This document shows positions 8,631-18,500 of a stretch of 46,055 nt of DNA, in pieces. The DNA comes from UBA6398 sp963644855 (lineage in GTDB: Bacteria > Bacteroidota > Bacteroidia > Bacteroidales > Bacteroidaceae). The stretch's first letter is position 1. Each line of letters opens with the position of its first letter. The position numbers and the translations under genes are program-made. The notes under the pieces are model-generated. The model made no database searches and was not told where the DNA came from. It saw nothing but the letters and a program-made list of their open reading frames with translations. The DNA lies in NCBI GenBank assembly GCA_963644855.1, contig CAVIQL010000021.1, forward strand, positions 1 through 46,055, in the 5' to 3' direction.

Positions 8631-10925
8631 CTATCTACATTTACACCTTTTGCCGGTGGCGTTCCTACCCTTCGGCACTTCGTTTTTCCGTTCTTTTGAA
8701 TCGCCCGCACTTCCGCCCGGGGCAACGAGCGTAAAGTCGAGCAAGCGACGGTCGAGATTGGCACGCGCCACCTTAATTCTCACCTTGTCGCCAATGGAAT
8801 AGGAACGATGGCGACGACGTCCTACAAGGCGGTAATTCTTCTCGTCAAACTCGTAATAATCGTCAACCAAATCGCGCAAAGGCACCATGCCCTCGCATTT
8901 ACTGTCGTCAACTTCTACATAAATACCGAATTCGGTTACTCCACTCACCGTGCCGTCGAATTCCTGTCCCATACGGTCGGCCATAAACTCCACCTGCTTG
9001 TATTTTATACTTGCACGCTCCGCAGCATCAGCCAACTGCTCCATCGCGCTTGCATGTTCGCAAAGTTCTTCATACCGTGTTGCCGAAACCGAACGCCCAC
9101 CTTCGGCATATCTTGTAAGGAGTCGGTGAACCATTGTATCGGGATAGCGGCGAATAGGTGAGGTGAAATGCGTGTAGTATTTGAACATCAAACCATAATG
9201 CCCTATATTGTCGATGCTGTAATGGGCTTTCTGCATAGCACGAAGGGCAACGGTTTCAATAAGTTGCTGCTCTTTTTTGCCACGTGCGTCATAGAGCAAA
9301 CGATTAATGCTCTTGCCCACACTTTCTTTGGAGCCTTCAGTTTTAAGTTTGTATCCGAAGCGCGAAATAAAGGCGCGGAGATTTTCCAATTTGGTTTGCT
9401 CCGGCACATCGTGCACGCGGTAGGGAAATACTTTGGGCTTTTTACCCTTTGGAACTATACCAACCATTTCGGCTACGCTCTTGTTTGCCAAAAGCATGAA
9501 CTCCTCCACAAGTTTATTGGCATCTTCTTCAATCTTTACGTAAGTGGAAATGGGGTGTCCCTTCTCGTCGATTTCAAACCTCACCTCGGGGCGGTCGAAA
9601 CCTATGGAACCATGCTCAAAGCGGCGCTTGCGCAAATGTTTAGCCAAACGGTTGAGCGTGATAAGCTCTTCGGCAAATTCACCTACGGGCTTGTCTGATT
9701 TCACAGGCTCGGGGTGTTCGCCAGGCAGAGCAAGGTCTTCGGCAGATGCCTCGCCGTTTTGCTCTAATATATATTGCACTTCTTCGTAAACAAATCTGCG
9801 GTTGCTCTTAATCACCGTGTGGGCCAAATGCCAGGATATGATTTCCGCCTTGTCGTTCATTATGAAGATAGTGCTGTATGCCAATTTTTCTTCGTCCTGT
9901 CTGAGCGAGCAAAGATAGTTACAAAGTCGTTCGGGAAGCATTGGAATTGTGCGGTCAACCAAGTAAATACTCGTGGCACGCTTCACAGCTTCGCGATCAA
10001 TCACGTCTCCTTCTTTCACATAATGGGAAACGTCGGCAATATGTACGCCAACTTCCCAATACCCCTCGTTTGTTTTGCGAATCGAAAGGGCATCGTCAAA
10101 ATCTTTTGCGTCTCTCGGGTCGATGGTAAAGGTTGTTACGTTGCGAAAATCCTCGCGGCGTGCAATTTCGTCGGGAGTAATGTCGGGCGATAGCTTTTCT
10201 GCGGCATCGACCACCTGTTGCGGATAAGTATATGGCAGATTATATTCGGCGAGAATAGCATTCATTTCGGCATTGTTCTCACCTTCGCTCCCCAATATAT
10301 CCACCACTTTTCCCACAGGGTTCTTTCCGGCTTCGGGAAACTGGGTGATTTTCACCACAGCCTTGTCGCCGGTTTTGCCACCTTTGAGACAGTTGCGCGG
10401 AATAAAGATATCGTTTGAATAAATACGCCCGGCAGTTTCGAGAAAAGCATAGTTTTTCTCCACATGCAGCGTTCCCACAAAAGTTTCCCGCCCACGCTCG
10501 AGAATTTCTATAACCTGCGCCTCGCGTGCATGCTTTTCGCGCCGCGCAAGTATGGTTGCACGCACGCGGTCGCCGTTCATTGCGCCCATACTGTTGCGTT
10601 CTGTTACAAGTATCGACTTACCTCCGTCGTCTGGTATCACACTGTTGTGCCCATTAGACTTGCGCACGAATTTTCCCTCGACCACCTGGTTTTTGCGACT
10701 CACGCTATATTTGTCATCACGCACCGTAAGTTCATCAGCATCTACGAGATCGTCCAACACATCGCAGCACAACACGCGCTGAACATGGGAAGTAATACCA
10801 ATATTTTCGAATATTTCGCGGGCTGTAAACGATTTGTCGCCTTGAGTAGCAAACAAATCGGAAATCTTTCCATACAAATCTTTTTTGCTAAGTCGTGAAA
10901 ACGACCTTTTGCTTTTGCCTTTCAT
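8631..10925 (-). CDS. rnr: Ribonuclease R (RNB-family 3'-5' exoribonuclease)
   Basis: RNase R degrades structured RNA from the 3' end. The 764 residues hold an N-terminal winged-helix-like region (about 15-80), cold-shock type domains, the RNB catalytic domain and a C-terminal S1 domain (about 650-740). A short basic tail ends GRNATGKRCKCR. The catalytic aspartates are D269, D275, D277 and D278 in TIDPRDAKDFDDAL, and HIADVSHYV and RTIPMLPERLCNYLCSL follow as expected. Size matches Bacteroidota RNase R. It is a single gene. Upstream, TTACTTTG near 10952-10959 is one mismatch from a -7 box, so the promoter is uncertain. Confidence 0.95.
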   Translation of the reverse strand: MKGKSKRSFSRLSKKDLYGKISDLFATQGDKSFTAREIFENIGITSHVQRVLCCDVLDDLVDADELTVRDDKYSVSRKNQVVEGKFVRKSNGHNSVIPDDGGKSILVTERNSMGAMNGDRVRATILARREKHAREAQVIEILERGRETFVGTLHVEKNYAFLETAGRIYSNDIFIPRNCLKGGKTGDKAVVKITQFPEAGKNPVGKVVDILGSEGENNAEMNAILAEYNLPYTYPQQVVDAAEKLSPDITPDEIARREDFRNVTTFTIDPRDAKDFDDALSIRKTNEGYWEVGVHIADVSHYVKEGDVIDREAVKRATSIYLVDRTIPMLPERLCNYLCSLRQDEEKLAYSTIFIMNDKAEIISWHLAHTVIKSNRRFVYEEVQYILEQNGEASAEDLALPGEHPEPVKSDKPVGEFAEELITLNRLAKHLRKRRFEHGSIGFDRPEVRFEIDEKGHPISTYVKIEEDANKLVEEFMLLANKSVAEMVGIVPKGKKPKVFPYRVHDVPEQTKLENLRAFISRFGYKLKTEGSKESVGKSINRLLYDARGKKEQQLIETVALRAMQKAHYSIDNIGHYGLMFKYYTHFTSPIRRYPDTMVHRLLTRYAEGGRSVSATRYEELCEHASAMEQLADAAERASIKYKQVEFMADRMGQEFDGTVSGVTEFGIYVEVDDSKCEGMVPLRDLVDDYYEFDEKNYRLVGRRRHRSYSIGDKVRIKVARANLDRRLLDFTLVAPGGSAGDSKERKNEVPKGRNATGKRCKCR

Positions 10926-11002
10926 GATAAAGTGCTATTTGGTTGCACTTACAAAGTAACTAAAAATTCCGCAAACCAAGCACAAAACGCCAATGTTCTT
11001 TT

Positions 11003-11147
11003 CCAGCCGAGCAATATAGCCCATTGCAAAGCGCCGTCGGGCAACCACAGAAACGACATCGGATATTGTAAAAACGATATCCGATATTTTTTAAAAAAGG
11101 TCCGATATTATTTAAATAATGTCTGACATTGTTTTTGCGATATAGGG
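11003..11147. repeat. Intergenic 21-bp palindrome array, copy C (long form)
   Basis: Four perfect cores RTCNGAY are centred at 11061, 11082, 11103 and 11124, exactly 21 bases apart, with a degenerate fifth near 11145. Linkers are TTGTAAAAAC, T6A6, TTATTTAAATAA and GTTTTTGC, so the two outer linkers are inverted copies of each other. The left flank 11003-11056 (starting CCAGCCGAG) is nearly identical to the flank of copy A. It sits between the divergent RNase R and DUF4846 genes. Confidence 0.82.
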
Positions 11148-11282
11148 CTTTAAAAAAATGCCTTCTGCATCGGGGTGTATGAAAAGCATAACGACAAGCC
11201 AAAATATTGTCGCAACAAAACGACACGCGCATTCCGTTCATACAATATCAAAGGCATTTCGTACAATCCGCCGGATAATCTT

Positions 11283-11312
11283 TTTGCAACAAATTCCTCT
11301 GTTTTACATTTG
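11283..11312 (+). promoter_or_regulatory. Promoter of the DUF4846 gene
   Basis: TTTG at 11283-11286 and TACATTTG at 11305-11312 are 18 bases apart, a near-perfect Bacteroidota promoter. Transcription would start near 11319, 16 bases before the ATG at 11335, which supports that start over an upstream in-frame ATG at 11158. Confidence 0.75.
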
Positions 11313-11334
11313 CCCCATCAAAAAACGAAGAAGA

Positions 11335-12093
11335 ATGAAGAATGTATTGAAAACATTTGTTGCGCTGGTAATCCTTGGATTGGTTGCCGCAGGTATAGTT
11401 TTGTGGTATTCGTTAACAAGCAATCCGTGGAATGTACGGACTGTGGGCGACATCTCCACGCCAATAGGATATACAAGAGTAGATGGCAGCTATGCTAAGT
11501 TCATGCGCAGTTTGCCGTTAAAAAAGAAAGGCAGCAAGGTTAAGCTCTTTACAGGCGGCAACGCCCGTCTTCAATATTTGTCGGCAGCTGTGATCGACAT
11601 ACCAATGCTCAGCAATGCCGAACAATGCGCCGATATGACCATGAGACTGCGTGCGGAATATCTTTTTAGCCAGGGACGATATTCGGAAATACGTTTCCGC
11701 GACGTTAATGGCAACACTTTGCAGTATAGAGGCGGAAACTCACGCAAAGCATTGGAGAAATTCCTAAAGAAAGCCTATGGTGTATGCAGCACATTCTCGG
11801 TGAGCAGGGAAACAGAGCCACGCAAAATAAGCGAAGTGCAACCGGGCGATGTTCTTGTTTATCCTGCAAGAAAAGCCAAAAGAATGGGACACGCTTTGAT
11901 AGTGATAGATGTGGCACGAAGGGGAAAGAAAGTAGCTATAATGTGTGCCGAGGGCAACACGCCGGCAAGAGAGGCACACGTTGTTAGGAACCTCAACCCG
12001 ATATACAATCCTTGGTTCTTTTTCGATGGCGATGAAAACATTCTGTTGGTTTCTGTTTTTCATTTCAACAAGAATGAATTGAGGCATTATTAG
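11335..12093 (+). CDS. DUF4846 family protein, membrane-anchored or secreted
   Basis: The 252-residue product begins with a short basic end and one hydrophobic segment (VLKTFVALVILGLVAAGIVLWY), so it is exported or anchored. The rest matches what I know of the DUF4846 family: FMRSLPLKKKG, LQYLSAAVIDIPML, AEQCADMTMRLRAEYLFSQGRY near the middle, then CSTFSVSRE, VQPGDVLVYP and GHALIVIDVA. The last three resemble the Cys and His positions of a papain/NlpC-like fold, but a catalytic role is only inference. The start at 11335 is chosen because of the promoter just upstream; an ATG at 11158 lies before that promoter. It is a single gene with a 3' terminator shared with the next gene. Biological role unknown. 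Confidence 0.8.
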   Translation: MKNVLKTFVALVILGLVAAGIVLWYSLTSNPWNVRTVGDISTPIGYTRVDGSYAKFMRSLPLKKKGSKVKLFTGGNARLQYLSAAVIDIPMLSNAEQCADMTMRLRAEYLFSQGRYSEIRFRDVNGNTLQYRGGNSRKALEKFLKKAYGVCSTFSVSRETEPRKISEVQPGDVLVYPARKAKRMGHALIVIDVARRGKKVAIMCAEGNTPAREAHVVRNLNPIYNPWFFFDGDENILLVSVFHFNKNELRHY

Positions 12094-12145
12094 AAAAAGC
12101 CGAACAATAAGACTACAAAAACCACACACGGCCCTACCCTTTGAA

Positions 12146-12240
12146 ACGATATCGGATATCGTAAAAACAATATCCGATATTATTTAAAAAAGGTCCGATA
12201 TTATTTAAATAATGTCTGACATTGTTTTTGCGGTATAGGG
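12146..12240. repeat. Intergenic 21-bp palindrome array, copy D
   Basis: Four perfect cores RTCNGAY are centred at 12154, 12175, 12196 and 12217, with a degenerate fifth near 12238. Linkers are the same types and in the same order as in copy C, but the CCAGCCGAG flank is missing. It sits between the convergent 3' ends of the DUF4846 and giant surface protein genes. Confidence 0.82.
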
Positions 12241-12378
12241 AGGCTTGTAAATCAAGCCTTTAAATAAGGGAAAATTTTCGCTTGGGATACATGGATTTTC
12301 GCCTTTCAGATGAATTGCAGCGGGAGTGGTTGCAATGATAATTGTTCGGGGGCGGAGTTTTGCCGGGAATTTTAAACG

Positions 12379-12418
12379 AAAATCAGCGTAGCGGTTGATA
12401 TGCCGCTACGCTGATTTT
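12379..12418. terminator. Bidirectional terminator between convergent genes
   Basis: A perfect 16-bp stem including AATCAGCGTAGCGG and its complement, with loop TTGATATG, is followed by TTTTTTATT on the plus strand and by TTTTCGTTT on the minus strand. It serves the DUF4846 gene (plus) and the giant surface protein gene (minus). Confidence 0.9.
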
Positions 12419-12501
12419 TTATTACCACCACCGAGGGTGATTGTTTCAGGCGGAGTTTCTGGATTATCGTATCAAGATGTTCCGCTTTCCACTGTTGTTT
12501 C

Positions 12502-15500
12502 TCACTTAATCATCACCTTAAGCGTTTTGTTGCCATTCTTGATGATGTTGAGTCCTTTCTGCAGTCCGTTAAGGCGATGACCTTCTACGTCGTAGTATTC
12601 GGTATTTGCATCGTCGGTAAGGCTGTTGATCTTATCGATAGCGGTTGCATCGCCGTCTATTACGAGGTTGAACGAAGCTACCTTTGAACCGAATTCGCCT
12701 AATGACAGATATCCGCGGAACGCTTCTACCTTAGCTTCGTCGTCGCTTAGGTCGTCGACAAGGCAGAACTTATCGCCAGAGATGACGTAGGTGCCTTGGG
12801 GAGCCTCTGTCTCGGCAAACGAACCTGACATCAAGTTGCTGGGATCGTCGCTCGTGGTGTTGCTTACGTATACTTCATCGCCGATAGCGTCGATCACTAC
12901 GGTATCTTCGCTTGACAAACAGTGCAACAGCACTGTGCGACCTGCTTCTATGTTACCCGTGAGTTTGGCGAGCGTTACTTGCTCCTCGTTGATGCTCGAG
13001 ATTTCGTAGAACTCGCAGGTAGTGTTTTCGGCAGCTATAGCATAGGGCAAACATAACGTACTCCATTTGTTTGGCATATAGCGGCGATAGGTTGCTTTAT
13101 CGGTATAGAATGGTCGATCGCTCTTGAAGTCTTCTCCGTCTTTGAGATCGAGATCCGGACAATAGAGAGGATCGTCTTCGGAGCCATCACCATCGAGTTC
13201 AAACTCTTGTTCGCCTACATAATAGTGCTCGCAATTGAACACGCTCGGCACATTGATGTTTGAAACAGAGCTGTTGTTTATTAGCATATAGGCTGTAAAC
13301 GGACTGATATTAGCACTGTCGGCAGCGGCAACGTTCCATACATTAGCGCTATCGGTCATTACCAACATCTTCTGCTCATTGGCATCTTTGGCGGCAATGG
13401 TCTGCAAATTACCATGCATTGTGTATCCGTTAGCACTCACCGAATTGCTTCGGATAGGCGTTACAGGAATGCTGGTTTCATTGCTGATTGTAATTGTGCC
13501 TTGTTTTCTTGCCTTGACAACGTAGGGGGTGTTAGCTTCCAACGTTGTTGTAGGATTGAAATATAGGTGTCCGCTGTACGTGCTGTCGGTATCGAGCGCA
13601 AAGAATGTGAAGCCCGCAGGTTTATTGTCTACACCGAACGGAAGAGTAAGCGTAGAGTATTCGCCTGCACTGTATTGGCGACCAAAGTTAACCTTCTTCG
13701 CGGTGAATGCCTTGGGCACATCGTAAGCGAAATTGGCAGAAAGATTGTATTCATCGCATTGCAGTGCTCCGGTATTGCCATAAACTACGTTGGGCTTGCC
13801 ACTCTCGCTGAAAGATTTGGGTACATATACCAATGCATCGGAGCTTACTCCCAACTTGTCAATGGTGCTCTTGAGCGAGTCGCACTCTGAGATGTCGAGC
13901 CAGTGTAAATTGGTGTTTTCCTGGAAAGCACCATCTTCTACTTTGCTGAGTGTAGAGGGCAATGACAGTTGTTGCAAGTTTTTCAACGCGCTGAAACTGT
14001 TTTTGTCTATGCTCTTAATGTTACTCTTGCCAAGCATCTTGAGATTTGTGATGCTGGGGAAATTGTCAAACCAGCCATCGATGCTAACGATGTTTGGAAC
14101 ATCATCTTCTGTAGCAATGGCCTTGCTACCGAAAGCGCGGAAATATTCCACATCTTCGAATCCCGAGGTAATCTGATTGGTATGAGAGGTAAACTCATCG
14201 TTTCTTGAATAGAGGTAAAGCAACGGATTTCGAACGTAGAACTTCTCTATCTTGCGTTCACCGCCATTGTCGGTAAAGGCATCGCCATCAAGTTCGGGCA
14301 CGCTGCTGCAAAGGAAGATAATGTCTTGGAGATTATGGTTGCTACCGAGAGCATCGTCGTCGATATACGTTACGTTGTCGCCAATAACAAGTCTCTTTAG
14401 CGAAGCCATGTCATAGCAAGCTTCATAACAAAGCTTCGTAGCTGTGCGCGGCAAGATTACAGTCTCGAGGTTGTCGCAATTCCAAAGCATATCCTTTGGC
14501 ACCTCGTTGTCGTTCTCAATGCGGCGATTTATACCTTTGAGCGTGAAATAATATTTGTCGGCACGAAGTTCAGCATCATAGAGATCAAGATATTTCAAAT
14601 TGGTTGTATACACATGGTTGTTCCAATCTGGCTCACGACCGCCCAAATAGCGTAGCAAAGCAATATCCTTGCCTCCGATAGGACCATTAATTTTCAATCC
14701 GCTTAGATTGTTGAAGTTTCCACCTACGGCCAAAACCTTTTCATCGTCCATTGTGATACTTGCGTTCAACGAATCGGCAAGCGTATTGGGCTTGGTCAGT
14801 GTAATCTCGCGTATATTAATAGTAGCAGAACGATAGCCCTGAATATGGTCTTTATACTGCGGCCAAGCATTGCGGTAGGCATCTTCTTGTCCTTCGTTGA
14901 CCATGATAACAAAGTCAGTAGGCAAATTCACGAAAGCATCTTCCTCTAATTCGGGTATTAATATACCGAAAGCATTGATGCGTTGAAGCGAAGAACAACC
15001 CTTGAAAGCCTTGGCAGTAATCTTCTTCAAAGCTATAGGTAGCGTTACTTCGGTTATACCCTTCATGTCGGTGAACGTACTGTCTCCAAGCATGGAAATA
15101 GAACTATAGTAAAGCTCGTTGAACTTCTCAATTTTGTTATTACCATTGAAGAAGCCGGTGATATCTCTTGTCTGCGCCAAATCAAGCGGCGAGAACACAT
15201 GCTTAGTCTTCAAAGCTTCCACCAATGCGGCGTCTTCGAAATTGTAGATTATACTGTCGCAAGTGCTACTATACGCAACTTTGTTTGAATAACTCTTGAC
15301 AGAGTTATATGGAACAATCGTTGCCGTGAAGCGCAAATTGTTTTCAGCATAATTGTATATAGCGCTGTTGCCTGAGCCTTTGGGATCTCCAGAGACACTC
15401 ATGAAAGCTTTCTCACTTGTTTCGGGCGCGCTGTTGCTAAGCATAACGAGAGCCAGTTTGTTGGGCGTTGAAACTGCAACATAATTCTCGTCGTACGAGG

Positions 15501-18500
15501 TGGCGATGTCTTTCATGTCATCGCCAACAACCAAAACTTTGAGGTTGGTGCAATTGTCAAAGGCACCAGCCTTTATCTTTGTAGCTGTCTTTGGCAAAAT
15601 GAGAGTCTGCAGTTGGTCAAGTCCCCAGAACATGAATTTCGACACTTCATTGTCGTTCTCGATGTAATTGTTTGACCAGCCAAAGTGGTCAAACGGCCTC
15701 TCATTGTCAAAGTAAGCACGGTTGTATTCATAGTGTCCCTCTGACGTGAGGTTTGCCTCGTAAAGGTCAAGATAGCTAAGGCGGCCCGGAGTTTTGCAGT
15801 TGTATTCCACATCACGTCCACCAAGATAACGTATCACACCAATATCGCGACCATCAATAGTACCTATAACACGCAAAGAATCGAATTGTGCATAGTTGCC
15901 ATAGAGATGGTTGTCAGCAAACAAAGACTCAGTGTATTCATAGGTAAGACCAAGTTCCTTTGCCAGCGTTCCAGGTTCTTTCAGAGTTACAACCTTAAGA
16001 CCACGACGCTTACCAATACCATTAATATGGTCGGACACTGATGCCCATTTTTCCTTGTATTTATCAACCACGCTATCGGCTACATATATTATATATGAGT
16101 CGGACAGACTTGCAAACACTTTCGCTGCATCAATATCAGCGGGTACAGGACTTTTCACAATAAATTCCTTGATGCCGCTATTGGCGAAAGCATTCGCTTG
16201 AATAGATGTTACGTTTGCCGGTATGGTGAGATTGTTGAGCATAATACAACCTCTGAACGCATCGGCCTCAATGGTATTAATGCTATCCGGCAGCATGATG
16301 CTCTGCAATGAAGAACAACCGAAGAACATTCCATTGTAAATAGTTTTCAAACCACAACTTCCAAATGCGCGGAACTCGTCGAACGACTGAATATCCTTGC
16401 CTTGGAAAAGAGTCTTCAATTCTTCAGGCTTTGCCCGTGTAGCATCTACGTGGGTAAAGTTTGTTCCACTGTTCAAATCGGTTCCAAAGCGATAAGAATC
16501 AAGAAGGATGTCGGCAACATTCTTATCGCGTGGTTCGAAGAAGCACGGACGGAACTTATCTTTGTATTTAGCCCATGCCGTATCGGCGAGGAAAGCAGAT
16601 TCCTGGTCAAGGCAGAACTTGAGGCGCAAATTGTCGCAACCATCAAATACACCATTACCCAACGTTATCTGGCTGGGAGTAATGCTCTCAGTGTGGTTAT
16701 CGCCGTCTGTTACCTGATATATTATATTGAAGTCCTCAAAGTTCTTGCAGTTTGCAAAGGCAGAGTCCAACAAAGAAATATCAAATTCGGTATAAACATC
16801 AGCTATATTGGTATGGGTATCGGTAATGTCGAGCACCTTAAGGTCGTTGTTTCCATAGAAAGCCTTCGCCTTCACGAAATCGAGCTTATAGTTATTCCAG
16901 TTACCAAAATCGTTGATAAGCGCAGCGAGACCAGTTTTTGCCAAACCGCTACCAGGCCCGTAGATATATACATGCTCTATATCGTGTCCTTGACTTTGAG
17001 AACGCAAAGGTATGGTATTATTGTTGAATGCAAGAGAATACTTACATTTCCATTCGTCCTGCTTTTCCTTTTCCTCAACATCTACCACTTGATACATGTC
17101 CTTGTACTGCTTCCAATAATCATCTTCTATGAATTCAGGGTAAGCCTCTCTACTCACGCGAATTTTTATCTTCGACTTGTCAAGGCCTGCAAAGATATCG
17201 CCATAAGGAATAAAGTTGTCAGGAGTAAGACCATTATATCGTCCAAAGCCATCGCCACCACTGTAGATAACGAGGTCGAGAAGTTCGAGATTGGTGCAAC
17301 CGCCAAAGCAAGAGTCGGGAAGAGCGAGAATCATTGAGTTAAGCGACTCAGAAGATTCTCCATAACGATCCTGGAAATGTATTTTTTTCAAGTTCGTCTT
17401 GTTATGGAAAGCCGTTCTTTCGATACCGATAGTACGATAATCTTCACTCTTTTGGCCCGGGTCATTGTAGATAGTTATATCCGTTTTGGAATCATCTATC
17501 TTCGTTACGTACATGTTTGGCACATTGGTTATGTTTTCTGTTCTAATCCACAAACCCTGTGTTTTCCATGTAGCAGGTCGTGCATAGTTTTTCTTAGCAC
17601 GATTCACCAAGTAATTCTTGGCCGTAGAGTTTAATAGCTCGTCTGTTCCCTTGGCGACAACAAGTCCCGCAAGAGTTGCTGATTCTAAGCTTGTGAAGAA
17701 CATACCTCCTGCAGTTACAAACGCCTGCATGGCAGCTTCTTCAACCCAACTTGTCATACCAGCTACAAATCCAACGCCTCCACTTGTAACTATTGAAGCC
17801 GCAAAGATTGCGGGAAGAACCCAGTTCCATGCAGAACTTTGAAGTCTTGTAATATCCGAAGTTGACAAATTGTTGAGCGACCTTGAAACGTAATCATAGG
17901 TAATGCCTTTACGCTCTACTGGGTCTTCGTCAGTAGGCAGATAGTCGGCTGCAATAATAAGATCTTTATATTGGCTCCAGTTGGGGTCGTTAATGTAATC
18001 GTTGTAGTAGTCGGGCAACACAACAATGCGGAAATCTTTGCTCACGCCGTCGAATACATTCTTACCTATGAACACCTGCGAGGGCTTTATACCATTGTAA
18101 TTGTTTTCTCCTCTTGTAACATAGTAGAACATGTTAAGTTCTTTCAGGTTAGAACAACCTCTGAAAGTATTGTCGGGAATAACGAAGTTCAAGTCAGTAA
18201 CAGTGTTGTAGTTGTTGGCTACGATATCCTCAAACACAATCTTCTTTATGCTTGTCTGATTTTGGAAACCACTTGCCGAGAGAGCAATGGTTTTGTAGTG
18301 GTTAGGATAAATCTCGCCTATGTCGCAATAGAGGCGCATCACACCATCGTTATTGTTAATCTTTTCAGGAACGACGCCACTTGCAAGCATATATTTTATG
18401 GTAGAGCTGTTGTTGTATTCCAACACCTTGCTCGGAGCGAAGTTGGAGTACATGTTAGACCACGAAGCCACAATTTTCTCCATCTCCTCGTTGTTTTTGT

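Noticed and set aside
11158..11334. An in-frame upstream ATG that would lengthen the DUF4846 protein by 59 residues
   Set aside because: It lies just past repeat copy C and upstream of a near-consensus promoter at 11283-11312; the added residues have no signal-peptide or domain character.
16402..17337. Long plus-strand open frames (up to about 310 codons) opposite the giant surface protein gene, here and at 19564-20508
   Set aside because: They are antisense shadows caused by codon bias of the minus-strand gene and show no recognisable domain.
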